From Caenorhabditis remanei (Eukaryota; Nematoda; Chromadorea; Rhabditida; Rhabditidae), in the NCBI RefSeq assembly GCF_010183535.1, contig NC_071329.1, forward strand, positions 4,650,001 to 4,714,000: a DNA stretch of 64,000 nt. The letters run 5' to 3'. A model generated the notes under the pieces. The model worked only from the letters and a program-made list of their open reading frames with translations. It was not told the DNA's origin and did no database searches. Position 1 is the first letter of the stretch; every line of letters begins with the position of its first letter. Below, one piece after another: positions 44,663-54,472 of this stretch. The position numbers were made by a program, and so were the translations under genes.

Positions 44663-47600
44663 TCAAACAAGTTGTTTGTCCGTCTTTTGACGGGATGGTC
44701 GGCATCGGCGCCGGACAAAAAAATAGATCATGCGACATAGAATAAGCGGGATGGCGAAAAAGAAAAGCGTCCATTTGGCAGTCTTCTTGAATCCAATCAG
44801 AAAAACTGAAAGAACGAGCGTTCCTGTAGTGGCGACAATCACTGCAACCGTGATGATAATGGTCATCACGGATTTCATGAACTGCAGGTACCACTGAGCG
44901 AGATGGCTCAAATCTGGCCAGGCGATTTCGTTCATCAATGTTGTTTTTCCTTCGATGATTCTGTAGATAGAAGTCCACATGGATCCAGTGAATTTTAGCG
45001 TTCCTGTGATCTTGAAGTACTCTGTGTATCTTCCACCACAGTTGATTGAGCACACTTTTCTGAATCCGGCGTATTGGGCAAAGAATGTTATGTTCGTGGA
45101 TATTCCATTGGGCGAGCATGGTACGGTAAACATGTCTTTGTCGCAGACAATGTTTCCAATGACTTCTTTCATAGAAGAGGTGCACTTGATCTCCGCTTGT
45201 CCTCCAGATGCACAATTGTAGCATCCTTGGATTTGTTTTGCTTTGATGTAGCATTTGTCAGATGAAATCAGGATAGAGGTAGTGACATTGTCTTCCAATG
45301 TGAGCACTAGTCCGATGGTCACCTCGTCGTTGATGGTGGCTACCACCGACTCATTTTCAGCTTTCAGGGTCCAATGTCCTTCTCTGACTGGGAGGCGTTT
45401 CTGGATGGTGTTGAACTGAGTTTCCAGATCGTCCTCTTCACATGTGCAAACCATGGAATCTTCGGCTGGCTCACAAGTGCATCTTTCGTTGAGTTGGCAC
45501 GTCTCGTCCCCTTCTTTTCTTTTGCATTGGATGCTTGGCAAACGATATGGTTGCCACAAGGCGACTTGTGAATTGTCGTTTCTGATTAACCAGTTTTCCA
45601 GAATTGGCGATACTGGTTTGTTAATCCAAGCGGCGGTGACACTGATGTCTTGAAGCGATCCAGGAAAACTGACTGGCAATGTCATAGTTTCTGTTTTTTG
45701 ATGGCGATCGCCATTCAATCTTGTTATCGACATTTCGATGACCAGTCTTTCTCTCCATTCGGCACATTGAAAGATCTCGAGCGTTCCGTTGTTCTTTTCT
45801 TTTCCGTAGATTCTGTAGAAGAGACATCCTGGAGACGGGAAGAAACATGAACAACCTAGTCCTCCACAGCTTTCGGTACAGTAGGTGTTCCCAATGTGAT
45901 TGTTGGCTTCACCGAGTTCTGGTACCCTTGAATTCTGTGTTATGTTGAGGCACTTGTCTGCTACACATGATCCTGTATGGGCGCAGCGTTTAGCACTCCA
46001 TACATAGATTTGAGCGTCCTTTGTGAAGGTGATTGTGTTTTTCAGGCATTCCATTTTGATCTCGAGAAATCTGATTCTGATTTCTTTTGTGGTCATTCCA
46101 TTCTGCTCGATCCGGAGGCATGCTTCTTTGTTGAAAGATCCAATGGTCAGATGCTCTTGGGTCACCAATTTGCATGTTTTTGGTTCTTCTTTGGTGCAAA
46201 TCTTTTCTCCTTGAGATAGAAGATTAACTTCCTGACAGGCGTTGCTCGAGTGGATCATTGAAGAGAACATCAGGATAGTCACCATTATCTCCCAGTTGAT
46301 CTTTCCGCGTCGGGAAGATTTGCGAGGAATGAATCCACGGCACTTCGAGATTATCATTTGGAGTAATTTGTAGATCATGATCAGCGGCGCTCCCATGGAT
46401 ATTTTCACCTTGAAGATGCAGTACACTATCATCGCAATGATATAGAGGATGACTGCAAATCCACCGAGAGCCATGTACGGATGACACTCCGGATTGAGAA
46501 CATTTGTTGTGCAGATCACACAGTCGATGCTGTCACATGTAGAAACAGCATGGCAATTCAGTTCATATACTGTGACCGCGTTGGCCATCAGTATTTTTGC
46601 AGTTGCATGGTGATCCGTAATTTTCAGAGCGGGTGGGATCCAAACATCTGCGTAGTTGCTGTTCCAGGTCATTCGAGGTCTTGAAGTGCAATAGTTCTGT
46701 ACGCACATTTCGAAGCTTTCATATTCCACATTGACACGAATCCCAGTTGGCGTGCATTCTAACGGCGAGATAGCCATCGTTGGTCCAATGATGATTGACA
46801 GGATCACCATAATCATGAACTTTGACCATGGGAAGTTCACCAATGTAGAGATTGAAGAAGCGACTTGAAGGCGATCTTCGTGTTGGTCTTCGTTGTAGTT
46901 GACTCTTTTCTGCTTTCTCAAGTTATACCTCTTGACCATGTCCTTTGTTTGGACTTCAGGAGCATCTGGAACTTGCTCTTCTGGAAGAGAAACCCCGTTG
47001 GTTTCGTTCTTCCGTTGGGTGTCTTCACCATCAAGCTCCAATGGGACAACCAAATTGATGGGGCGTTTGATGATGTTTCCTTTGCTGGTTCTCAAGTGTA
47101 CTTCACGGAGAACCCCATCCGATGATGGATCAGCTTTGACAATTTCTCCCAATTTCCAGTAGTTTCGTGGAAGATCCGGGTCTGTGATGAGGATAACCTG
47201 ACCAACTGCTGGAGTCTCGGATTTTCCTCTTTTGTTGTTCATTCGCAGCTTGTGGGTGCTTCTCAATTCAGCCAGATAAGTTGTTTTCCACGTTTGCCAG
47301 ACGGTTTCGACAACTTTGGCGACCGATTTGATGGCAGCGATAGCCTCATCTTTAGCGAGCGAAATTTCTCCTGGTGGAGCATAGTCCTCATTCATTTCCA
47401 ATGTGGAATCCATTGGATAGTTGACTTGAATGTTCGGGTAGACAAAATCGATAGGTCTTAGAACAAATCCGCTGTCCAGATTTTGTCCAACGTATGTGAG
47501 GGGTCTGGAGTTGAGAGCTGCAGCGACCTCAGTGAATGTTGTGTGGATATCGTCCAATGATAAGATGCTCCGCCCAATGCCTTTGAACATTGATTGTTTG

Positions 47601-48535
47601 ATTGAGCGCATCATTCTTTCATACATTCCTCCTTGCCAGGGGGCGTATGGCGTGATAAATTTCCACTCAATCTTTGCGTCTCCAAGAAATTTCTTCACCT
47701 CATTGTTGAAATTGCAGTTTTTTGTTGTGGTTTCTGCAATGTCTTGGAGGATCTTGTCGGCTAAAATGAAATGTGGAGCGTTATCACTGACGATAGCATT
47801 TGGTTTTCCACAGAGGCTAACAAAGCGTTGAAAGGCTTTCAGAAAACAGCTTGTATCCGGTCGGACTATCAATTGGATGTGCACTAATCTTGTTGTGGCA
47901 CAGATGAATAGGCATCCCCAGCACGAAGCGACAGTGTTGTCTTCTTTTCGGTAAGAGATCGGACCAAAATAATCGAGTCCTGTGTGTTGGAAAGGCGCTG
48001 TTTCTTTCACTCGGTGCTCTGGCAGATCCACCATGTCTGGGTATTTGAATGGCGGCTTGTTGTATCTTTGACAGGCTACACACTTTAACAAGAGCGATTT
48101 CACTTGTTGGCGAAGATTTGGGATCCAGAATTTCTTCCTGACCTCCGTCATCGTTTGCTGTTCATTGCAGTGCCATTTTCCATGAGCTTCCCGTATGATC
48201 AGTTTTGCCAATTGGGTTTTTGGTTCGATCAATATTGGAAATCTGGCCATTTTTGCATTGTCCATGTGTTTGAGTCTTCCACGGCAGATGATGATCTTGT
48301 TGTCATCGAGTTCCAGATTCAGATCATTCCAGGAATGCTTCTTCCTTAAGCTGATTTGAGCTTGATGCTCTCGAATGATCCGCATCTCCGCTGCGTTTTG
48401 TTCTGCTGCGGAAACTGGTGGGTTTCCTTCTGGAACTTCTTTGAGCTCAGCGATGGTTTTCCGCAGACGTTCTTTCACTTGTTGTGAAAGCGGATTAGCG
48501 AATTTCGCGATGGCTCTCATTGTGTACGCGATCAC
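44663..48535 (-). CDS. Retroelement ORF2: integrase fused to envelope-like glycoprotein
   Basis: The frame holds 1290 residues from its first Met, and it is open ~220 bases further 5', through the end of RNase H. A zinc-binding H/C module (about residues 115-160, with KCVACQRY) is followed by the integrase core (GLDYFGPI, IVSDNAPHF and the Glu in WQGGMYERMM), then the DUF5641-type C-terminal domain (about 440-500). A hydrophobic segment near 578 opens a Cys-rich ectodomain. Two more hydrophobic stretches (about 690-715 and 745-765) precede a second Cys-rich part with a phlebovirus G2-like signature near residue 898. A C-terminal membrane helix lies at about 1220-1245. Pol and envelope share one open frame, so the glycoprotein needs either splicing or cleavage. 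The frame differs from ORF1 by one base. Confidence 0.75.
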   Translation of the reverse strand: MIAYTMRAIAKFANPLSQQVKERLRKTIAELKEVPEGNPPVSAAEQNAAEMRIIREHQAQISLRKKHSWNDLNLELDDNKIIICRGRLKHMDNAKMARFPILIEPKTQLAKLIIREAHGKWHCNEQQTMTEVRKKFWIPNLRQQVKSLLLKCVACQRYNKPPFKYPDMVDLPEHRVKETAPFQHTGLDYFGPISYRKEDNTVASCWGCLFICATTRLVHIQLIVRPDTSCFLKAFQRFVSLCGKPNAIVSDNAPHFILADKILQDIAETTTKNCNFNNEVKKFLGDAKIEWKFITPYAPWQGGMYERMMRSIKQSMFKGIGRSILSLDDIHTTFTEVAAALNSRPLTYVGQNLDSGFVLRPIDFVYPNIQVNYPMDSTLEMNEDYAPPGEISLAKDEAIAAIKSVAKVVETVWQTWKTTYLAELRSTHKLRMNNKRGKSETPAVGQVILITDPDLPRNYWKLGEIVKADPSSDGVLREVHLRTSKGNIIKRPINLVVPLELDGEDTQRKNETNGVSLPEEQVPDAPEVQTKDMVKRYNLRKQKRVNYNEDQHEDRLQVASSISTLVNFPWSKFMIMVILSIIIGPTMAISPLECTPTGIRVNVEYESFEMCVQNYCTSRPRMTWNSNYADVWIPPALKITDHHATAKILMANAVTVYELNCHAVSTCDSIDCVICTTNVLNPECHPYMALGGFAVILYIIAMIVYCIFKVKISMGAPLIMIYKLLQMIISKCRGFIPRKSSRRGKINWEIMVTILMFSSMIHSSNACQEVNLLSQGEKICTKEEPKTCKLVTQEHLTIGSFNKEACLRIEQNGMTTKEIRIRFLEIKMECLKNTITFTKDAQIYVWSAKRCAHTGSCVADKCLNITQNSRVPELGEANNHIGNTYCTESCGGLGCSCFFPSPGCLFYRIYGKEKNNGTLEIFQCAEWRERLVIEMSITRLNGDRHQKTETMTLPVSFPGSLQDISVTAAWINKPVSPILENWLIRNDNSQVALWQPYRLPSIQCKRKEGDETCQLNERCTCEPAEDSMVCTCEEDDLETQFNTIQKRLPVREGHWTLKAENESVVATINDEVTIGLVLTLEDNVTTSILISSDKCYIKAKQIQGCYNCASGGQAEIKCTSSMKEVIGNIVCDKDMFTVPCSPNGISTNITFFAQYAGFRKVCSINCGGRYTEYFKITGTLKFTGSMWTSIYRIIEGKTTLMNEIAWPDLSHLAQWYLQFMKSVMTIIITVAVIVATTGTLVLSVFLIGFKKTAKWTLFFFAIPLILCRMIYFFVRRRCRPSRQKTDKQLV

Positions 48536-48744
48536 ACGCCTCTTTTGGAGTAGCGAACTCGCACTGATCGAATCGAAGATTTCAGCATTGACATTGTCTT
48601 CAAGACTGTTGCAGATGTTGATTCTAACACTATCTTCTTCGGATTCCTTGATCTCGAACGTTTGGTGAGTGTCCCAAACACTTGGATCTTTCTGACAGAA
48701 GCTGGGTCCTGTCCACCAGAAGCTGTTTGAAAATTCATCCTTTG

Positions 48745-51700
48745 TTATGTTCCAAGATCGGCTGGATTGTCTTCTGAACGAATGTGTCCAAATCTGACTT
48801 TGACTCCAGTTTCAGCGATCTCCTGATTGGCGAGGTGGATGCTTTCGAGTCGGTTGGTGATGAGAACTCCAACTTCCTTCTTTCCTGGTGTTGATTTGAT
48901 CCAGCTGAGAGCGATTTCACTATCCGTGAGGATGATGGCTTCCGATACTCCGATGTCTCCTTTTTGAAGACATTGGACCACTGACAGCATTCTTTGCGTT
49001 CCCATGGTTAGCGCGTGCAACTCCAATTTCGGAATCGTCCATTTTTCCTTCAAGGATTTGACTTTGGATTTTCCAAGGAAAATGTTCATTCCATATTTGT
49101 TGTGCGCGTAAAAACAGTAAGCCGTTGCATTTTGGCTGGCGTCACAAAAACAAATAATCTTGTTTTTGTTCGATTGGTCGAGGATATTGCGAGGCAACTC
49201 CTTGATGAATCCTTCCGTCTGATCCAGCAGATCTTTCCATTGGCTCTCATGGTTCTCATTCAATGGGGTGTCCCATTTGTAAGCAAACTCATCTTGCCAT
49301 AGCACACGTTGGAATAGTTTCGATGTGAGCATCAATGGCGTCATTAGTCCTTGAGGATCGAAGTCGCTTCCGATTTTTCTGGACACGGTACGTCTGCTGT
49401 ACTTCTCATCAGTAGACACGAAGCATTCCAATTGGATGGTGTCCTTGTCTGGATCATATGGGATTCCTAGCACTTTCAAGTCGGACTTTTGAGCTTTGTC
49501 GACTTCTGGAATGTTGTCGTTGAACTCGTCAGAGTTTCCCATGAATTCACGCAGATTCATGTTTGCATCAGCGAAAATAGCTTTGAACTCCTTGTATAAC
49601 TCGAGCGCTTCTCTTGGCGAACCATCGAATGTGAATATGAGATTGTCCACATAAAGATTCTCATTAATCTTGGAAGCGAGTTTGGAGTTGGCATGATTTT
49701 CGAGATGGAGCATGATCGTGGCTGCGAGTAAGAACGGACTAGCGTTTAGACCGAACAGAACGCGAGTGAAGCGATAGACTTCGACATTGTCTGGTGTAGC
49801 TGGCAGATTGATATCTTTGATCCAGAGAATCCGAGTCAAGTCTCTATCTTCTTCGTTCAGTCTGACTTGAAGAAAGGCTTTCTCCACATCTGCCAGGATT
49901 ACTGTTTCTCCCGATCTGAAGCGAATCAGGATGTCCAAAATGTCCGGCAGCAATGTCGGACCTTGCTCGATTGCATCATTCAGGGAGTCGTTGCCCTTGT
50001 AATGAGCGGATGCGTCCACAACGACACGGCATTTTGTGGTGGCCTTGTGTGGAGTCAGTACTGGCTGAATCGGACTGTAGTGAGTCCATTTTCCTTTTGG
50101 AGTTTGAGCAGTGACAATCTCCAGAATGTTCTTTTTGACTTGATCCTCGAAAATTTCTTGGATCATTTTCTTCACTTCCAGCGGCGTCATTTTCTCTATA
50201 GCTATCAATCGTTTCAAGGTAAGGCGGTAATTGTCTGGAAGAGTGGCGATCTTATTCGTCTTGAGGGGAAGTTTGACAAAATATCCTTCGATCCGTTTTT
50301 GAACTGTGTCTCGAAAAAACTGGAGGATTTGTTTGTCTTTTTCCTTTCTTTCTTCAGCAGAAGATCCAGCGAATTCGTCTCCATTGCATTTGAGCACGTC
50401 TTGTTTTTGGAGATATTCGAATGGCTCATCTTCTTGGATTGAGTTGATGATCATGACTGAGTTGACGTTTGAGCGATCCCGCGATGTCTTTTTGCGTCCC
50501 ATTGTTGTGTATCCGAACTTTGTGTTCAGAAGTAGGATGCCGGATGGTAAGGTGATCGTGTCACCAATCCAGATTGTGGACATCTGATCCATTCCGATCA
50601 AAACATCAGGATCTACTTCATCCTCGAACGCGTCCGTATTGACGTCGATCTTGTTGCGATGGATGAAGCGTATGTCTTCTCTTGACATTTCAGCTTTCGG
50701 GATGTTTCCTACCACACATGATCTCAGTAGAACATCGATTTCAGCTGACTCTTTTTCTGTGAAGACGACAATTGAGGCTTCTTTGTACTTCTCTGGTCCC
50801 TTCGCTGTCGGCGATCCAAAGGTTTTCAGTCGTAGAGTGGGTCCATTCGGTGTTTCGAGATTGAGGGTTTTTGCCACAGATTCTTTTATAAAACTTCTGT
50901 CGGCCCCCGTATCAATCATCATCGAAATTGTTGTCCATTCTCCCGACACCTTGTTTCTCGCTTTTGCTTGAATTGTCGGCACGAAGGCTTTTGAAGTGGT
51001 CGTCGGCGCTCTCTCTGTTGTCTGCGTCTCACACTGGACAGCTTCTTCTACTTCTTCGGTGTGAGTCACGTTGGTAGTCGCCGTCTTGACCTTTGTCTTA
51101 GCTTGCTGATTGTGTTTGCTATCTCTGGACGAGTTAGCAGAAGATGGCGAAGATGATTCACTTCGATTTGTGCAAAGGGCACTTGAATGTCGACCTTTAC
51201 AGAAGTAGCACGGCCTGGTACTGTAACATTCTGCAGTTTTGTGTGTATTACTAAGACAGTTTAAACAGCGTCCTTCGCGATTCAAAAAATCTTTGCGATC
51301 CTTGATTGAAACGAATTTTGTGCATTTGCTGGAATTGTGCTCCGAGTCTTTACAGAACAGACACGATTTGGTTGTCTTCTGTTTTTCAGAGCGATCCGAC
51401 TTATGGGACTGGTTTCTGTCCTTCTTTGGATTATCGGCTTTCTCCTTTGGCTCGTTTTTGCCCTTCATCAATAGTTCCAGATCTTCTTCTAGCGTTATAT
51501 TCTCTTCAATGTCGGTTAACATTTTGCTGATTGTCCAGTCCTCCGACGAAGCGATTTTCTTCTTGAAGGTGGCTCTTCTGATCTTGTCGTTGAACTTTTC
51601 CATGATGAGTTCCTTCATCATCCGATTGTCTACGGGTTCTTGAAGGCGTTCCAGTTGCTTTATCGCGACCATCAATCTTTCGAATAGGAGTCTTTGCTCT

Positions 51701-52422
51701 CGGGTGCTGCTGTTTTTGGCACAATCTTTCCGAACTTTTTCATTCAGTTCCAGAATGGTAGTCTCAGTGTCCGCGTATTTGTTTTTGAGAAGTTTGACGG
51801 CGATGTCATAATTCTCTGGCGTGATCTGGAATTGATCCAGTAGTTCTTTCGCTCCTCCTTGAAGATGATTGAGAAGGTGCGTGAATTTCAGAATATTTGA
51901 GATGTCCGCTTTGTGGATTATCTCTTCGTATAGCGACCAGAATTTGTGGAATTCCCATCTTTTCCCAGAGAAGACTGGGAGTTTGACTGGTGGGAGATTT
52001 GTAAACTGACGTTCCATTTCCATGCTTGGTCGTCTTTGCGAAAACTCCTTGATATTCTGCTTGTTATCCACAGGATCGGCATTCTCTGATCGGATTCTTT
52101 GCAGTACTGCGTGGTAAGAATCCCTGAGATGAATGGCGTCCTGGTTGAGCTGAATCAATAGTGGGAGTTTCTCTTCGTAATTCTTCACATTGGCATCTTC
52201 TTCATTTCCGATTTTTTCGATTTGCTCTGCCAATTTGAGAGTGGTTGCCTCGAGCGATTTGACTTTGGAATCCAGAAGGTCGATAACTTCTACAATTTGT
52301 CCAATGTCTTGCTTTGGGATTGGCAACGTCGCGTTCTTCAGTTTGCTGAGCTCATTCTGATACTTCTTCACGAATGCGGTTGATTGGCTCGTGGTATTTA
52401 AGAAGTATAATTGAAGACTCAT
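48745..52422 (-). CDS. Retroelement ORF1: Gag-protease-reverse transcriptase-RNase H
   Basis: The frame holds 1225 residues from the ATG at 52420-52422. Domains in order: a coiled-coil N terminus (about 1-110); a DUF1759-type Gag domain (about 130-320, PVFSGKRWEFHKFWSLYEEI); three zinc knuckles (about 352-417; two C-x2-C-x4-H-x4-C and one C-x2-C-x3-H-x4-C); an aspartic protease of DUF1758 type (DTGADRSFI near 500); a reverse transcriptase (ADVEKAFLQVRL near 845, YVDN near 920); and an RNase H of Pao type (FCDAS near 1091). The ORF stops at 48745 right after the conserved NPADLG motif. ORF2 continues the polyprotein in the -1 frame. No internal stop disrupts the ORF, consistent with a young copy. 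Confidence 0.85.
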   Translation of the reverse strand: MSLQLYFLNTTSQSTAFVKKYQNELSKLKNATLPIPKQDIGQIVEVIDLLDSKVKSLEATTLKLAEQIEKIGNEEDANVKNYEEKLPLLIQLNQDAIHLRDSYHAVLQRIRSENADPVDNKQNIKEFSQRRPSMEMERQFTNLPPVKLPVFSGKRWEFHKFWSLYEEIIHKADISNILKFTHLLNHLQGGAKELLDQFQITPENYDIAVKLLKNKYADTETTILELNEKVRKDCAKNSSTREQRLLFERLMVAIKQLERLQEPVDNRMMKELIMEKFNDKIRRATFKKKIASSEDWTISKMLTDIEENITLEEDLELLMKGKNEPKEKADNPKKDRNQSHKSDRSEKQKTTKSCLFCKDSEHNSSKCTKFVSIKDRKDFLNREGRCLNCLSNTHKTAECYSTRPCYFCKGRHSSALCTNRSESSSPSSANSSRDSKHNQQAKTKVKTATTNVTHTEEVEEAVQCETQTTERAPTTTSKAFVPTIQAKARNKVSGEWTTISMMIDTGADRSFIKESVAKTLNLETPNGPTLRLKTFGSPTAKGPEKYKEASIVVFTEKESAEIDVLLRSCVVGNIPKAEMSREDIRFIHRNKIDVNTDAFEDEVDPDVLIGMDQMSTIWIGDTITLPSGILLLNTKFGYTTMGRKKTSRDRSNVNSVMIINSIQEDEPFEYLQKQDVLKCNGDEFAGSSAEERKEKDKQILQFFRDTVQKRIEGYFVKLPLKTNKIATLPDNYRLTLKRLIAIEKMTPLEVKKMIQEIFEDQVKKNILEIVTAQTPKGKWTHYSPIQPVLTPHKATTKCRVVVDASAHYKGNDSLNDAIEQGPTLLPDILDILIRFRSGETVILADVEKAFLQVRLNEEDRDLTRILWIKDINLPATPDNVEVYRFTRVLFGLNASPFLLAATIMLHLENHANSKLASKINENLYVDNLIFTFDGSPREALELYKEFKAIFADANMNLREFMGNSDEFNDNIPEVDKAQKSDLKVLGIPYDPDKDTIQLECFVSTDEKYSRRTVSRKIGSDFDPQGLMTPLMLTSKLFQRVLWQDEFAYKWDTPLNENHESQWKDLLDQTEGFIKELPRNILDQSNKNKIICFCDASQNATAYCFYAHNKYGMNIFLGKSKVKSLKEKWTIPKLELHALTMGTQRMLSVVQCLQKGDIGVSEAIILTDSEIALSWIKSTPGKKEVGVLITNRLESIHLANQEIAETGVKVRFGHIRSEDNPADLGT

Positions 52423-52660
52423 GGTTCTTCACAGAATTAGCGATCCGAAGAGGATGGAGAGCGATAAATGCGAAAAAGAAAAAAATTGAGTTTTTACTCA
52501 GCGTTAGAATAAAACTCGAGCGAATGTGGTGGTTAGTATCAGTTAGTCAAGAAAGGACGGACAAGAATATTATCAAAATAAAACTCGTACCTCCTTTCTC
52601 AAAAAAGCGATCCTCGTTGTTCCTGCCACGCGGGTTTTCAGAATTTGGTCGTATGCACCA
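52423..52660 (-). other. Retroelement leader with primer-binding site
   Basis: Immediately inside the 5' LTR the minus strand reads TGGTGCATACGACCAA. The first eight bases match the complement of a tRNA-Gly 3' end including CCA, so this is the likely minus-strand primer-binding site, although the match fades after that. The rest is leader up to the ORF1 ATG. Confidence 0.5.
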
Positions 52661-52946
52661 TATAATATTTTCTCTCTTCCTTGACTACTTGCAGCGAATA
52701 ATAAATAGTCAATATAATCTATTTATTATCAGAAGAAAGAATATAAACTTAAATATATATGGGCGAAATGGTACGATGGGGGAGAATTTGGAGAGTAAAG
52801 GTCTCTCTTGTTGCAAGTGCCCCCTGTCCCTTCGGACAGGCTTCTGCCCGAGGGACTCTGAGACGCAGACATAAGAAATAGTAACAGGAGGCGGGGACTC
52901 CTAGTTAAACAAAGGTATGATATACTATAATAGGAGATATCATACA
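52661..52946 (-). repeat. 5' LTR of the BEL/Pao element
   Basis: 286 bp, apparently identical to 43189-43474. It is followed on the plus strand by the target duplication AATAG (52947-52951). A tataatctatttattatcag-type AT-rich part could include promoter or polyadenylation signals, but none is certain. Confidence 0.85.
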
Positions 52947-53782
52947 AATAGCGTAAGACAATTGAAATTACAGACTGAAAATGAAGTGTTCATTTATCGG
53001 AGAATTCAGTCGAAATCCACAGCACAGTGAGTCATTTGTATCTTAAGGGTTGGGAAATTCCGGGCCGGACCGGCTCCTGTAGAAATTTGAAATATTTTCA
53101 AAAAATTTGAATTTTTTTCAAAAAAGTCGAATTTTCGACTATTTTTTGGAACATCGACAAAAATTGAAGCGTACGGGAACATTGGAGAATTTTGACTATT
53201 TTTTGATGAAAATTTCATAAAAATTGAGAAAAAATTGTGCACATTTTTGAATCCGGGACAGCCCTGAGTATCTTTTAATTGCATAACATGCATTTTCAGA
53301 CCAGACGGTTCCTCCTCTTCAAGTTCGATTCATCTTTTCTCAGCCAAAATTGAGGAAGATGTGGTTCTACCGGAAGATGAAATCGGAATTGCTTTTGAGA
53401 AACGCCACTATCCGTTCTAGAGACTCACCTCTCTTCACAAATCCTCTGAATATCTCGGTGAACGACAAGGAAATTGTGATAAAAGTAAGACTGACGTCTT
53501 ATTTGATTAGAAATAAAATTTCAGAACAATAAAATAAAACTCGGTTCTTTGCTGGTGATCAATCAGGATCGTGAAGACAAAAACTTCTTCAGTATTATTT
53601 ATCGATCGGCTGAGAGAACCGACAAAGCAAAATCTTCGGTTTTCTGCACTCATACTTCTGTAAGTTTATTGTAAATTAATAATTTCGAAATAAAGTATAT
53701 TTTTCAGTCATCGGCCGGGATGATGGTGGAATTCATAATCCGCAGTTGGTTCGACTCAAATTGTGTCATTCATTCGCTTTAA

Positions 53783-54164
53783 TTATTCTAACTTCGCTCT
53801 AAATTTGGCAACGCTTTAATTGAATCAATAAACTTTTTTTTCAAAATCTTGTTTTTGTTTTTCAGAACATTTACAGACTTTTGGTCCAAATAAAAGGGAA
53901 TATGCCAACTCGTGATCTCCCTTCATATTTTCTAGTGTTGATCAGAAACTCTTATACTTAAATAATTCTTATTTGTATTCTTTACTTGTTGTCTTCAATA
54001 AATGTAGTTCTCCTTGAACCGTGTTTTGTTATTCCATGCGTATGAAAGACTGTCGCCTAGGCCCCACCAGAGGTCTAGGCCACAGTAGACACAGACTGGA
54101 AGACATATACCACCAGATGAATTCAATCGAAATCTACAACAGAGTAAGTCATTAGTAACCGTTC
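53783..54164. other. 3' flank of the host gene
   Basis: It contains two AATAAA-type signals (about 53826-53831 and 53997-54002). The stretch around 54060-54160 has no gene. The portion 54108-54140 (gatgaattcaatcgaaatct) resembles exon 52974-53026 of the host gene, suggesting a small local duplication. Confidence 0.4.
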
Positions 54165-54400
54165 TGGACTCTACATGACCGCCCTGGCCGTCCAGACCGT
54201 AAGCAACCTCCCGGACCGACCTTCACCCCTCGACCTGTACTGGCCCTATACCGACATCGGGTTTGTTCGATATCACGATAACGGTGAAAATTTGACCGCC
54301 CTAACCGCCCTAACCCGACCGTCCTGAACTCTACCAGCCGGTCGACCTGTTCCGACACCTTCCTGGTTTACTGAACTCTTAAGGTGTGCATAAAAGGAAC
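54165..54400. promoter_or_regulatory. M3 upstream block: promoter-like region shared with M2
   Basis: It repeats the M2 upstream region: tctacatgaccgccctggcc, ctataccgacatcgggtttg, gatatcacgataacgg, then aaccgccctaacccgaccgt and ggtttactgaactcttaagg before gtgcataaaaggaac. The TATA-like part lies ~75 bases 5' of the M3 ATG. Confidence 0.5.
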
Positions 54401-54472
54401 AAATTCACCTCAGTTGGGATAGAATTCCGTGAAGTTCTCTTCGAGTTCCTGTTCGACGCTACACAAAAGAAG

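Larger units (their letters stand above)
43189..52946 (-). mobile_element. BEL/Pao LTR retroelement with envelope-like gene, recent insertion
   Basis: Both LTRs are 286 bp (43189-43474 and 52661-52946) and I found no difference between them. The 5-bp direct repeat AATAG (43184-43188 and 52947-52951) flanks the element. In minus-strand order it holds the leader, ORF1 (Gag, zinc knuckles, protease, RT, RNase H), ORF2 (integrase then envelope-like glycoprotein) and a 3' accessory ORF. RT and gag features, and the fused integrase with C-terminal DUF5641-type domain, place it in BEL/Pao. It resembles the nematode Cer elements that carry phlebovirus-type G2-like glycoproteins. Identical LTRs point to a young insertion, but the RNase H/integrase border is out of frame. 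Confidence 0.88.
42785..53782 (+). pseudogene. Host gene interrupted by the retroelement, probably inactive
   Basis: The visible exons are about 42785-42926 (5' limit unsure), 43020-43165, 52974-53026, 53300-53484, 53525-53659 and 53708-53782. The retroelement lies in the second intron. Without it and one AATAG the intron would be 45 bp with GTAATT and TTACAG borders. Phases agree from 42.9 kb into exon 53300-53484. That exon then ends in a TAG in the 5' frame (KIEEDVVLPEDEIGIAFEK onward), while its 3' half is open in another frame (RDSPLFTNPLNISVNDKEIV) that continues in phase through the last two exons to the stop at 53780-53782. A one-base shift in exon 4 would explain this. I do not recognise the product, and there is no signal peptide or membrane segment in the part seen. 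No start codon was found. Confidence 0.5.

Noticed and set aside
44595..45254. 5' part of the long minus-strand frame 43620-45254 upstream of the accessory ORF
   Set aside because: It overlaps the envelope-like coding frame in another phase and has no motif. The acceptor and ATG at 44597/44594 give a better start.
49867..50442. Plus-strand frames of up to 191 codons inside the retroelement
   Set aside because: They are antisense shadows of ORF1 and ORF2, with no splice support or domain.
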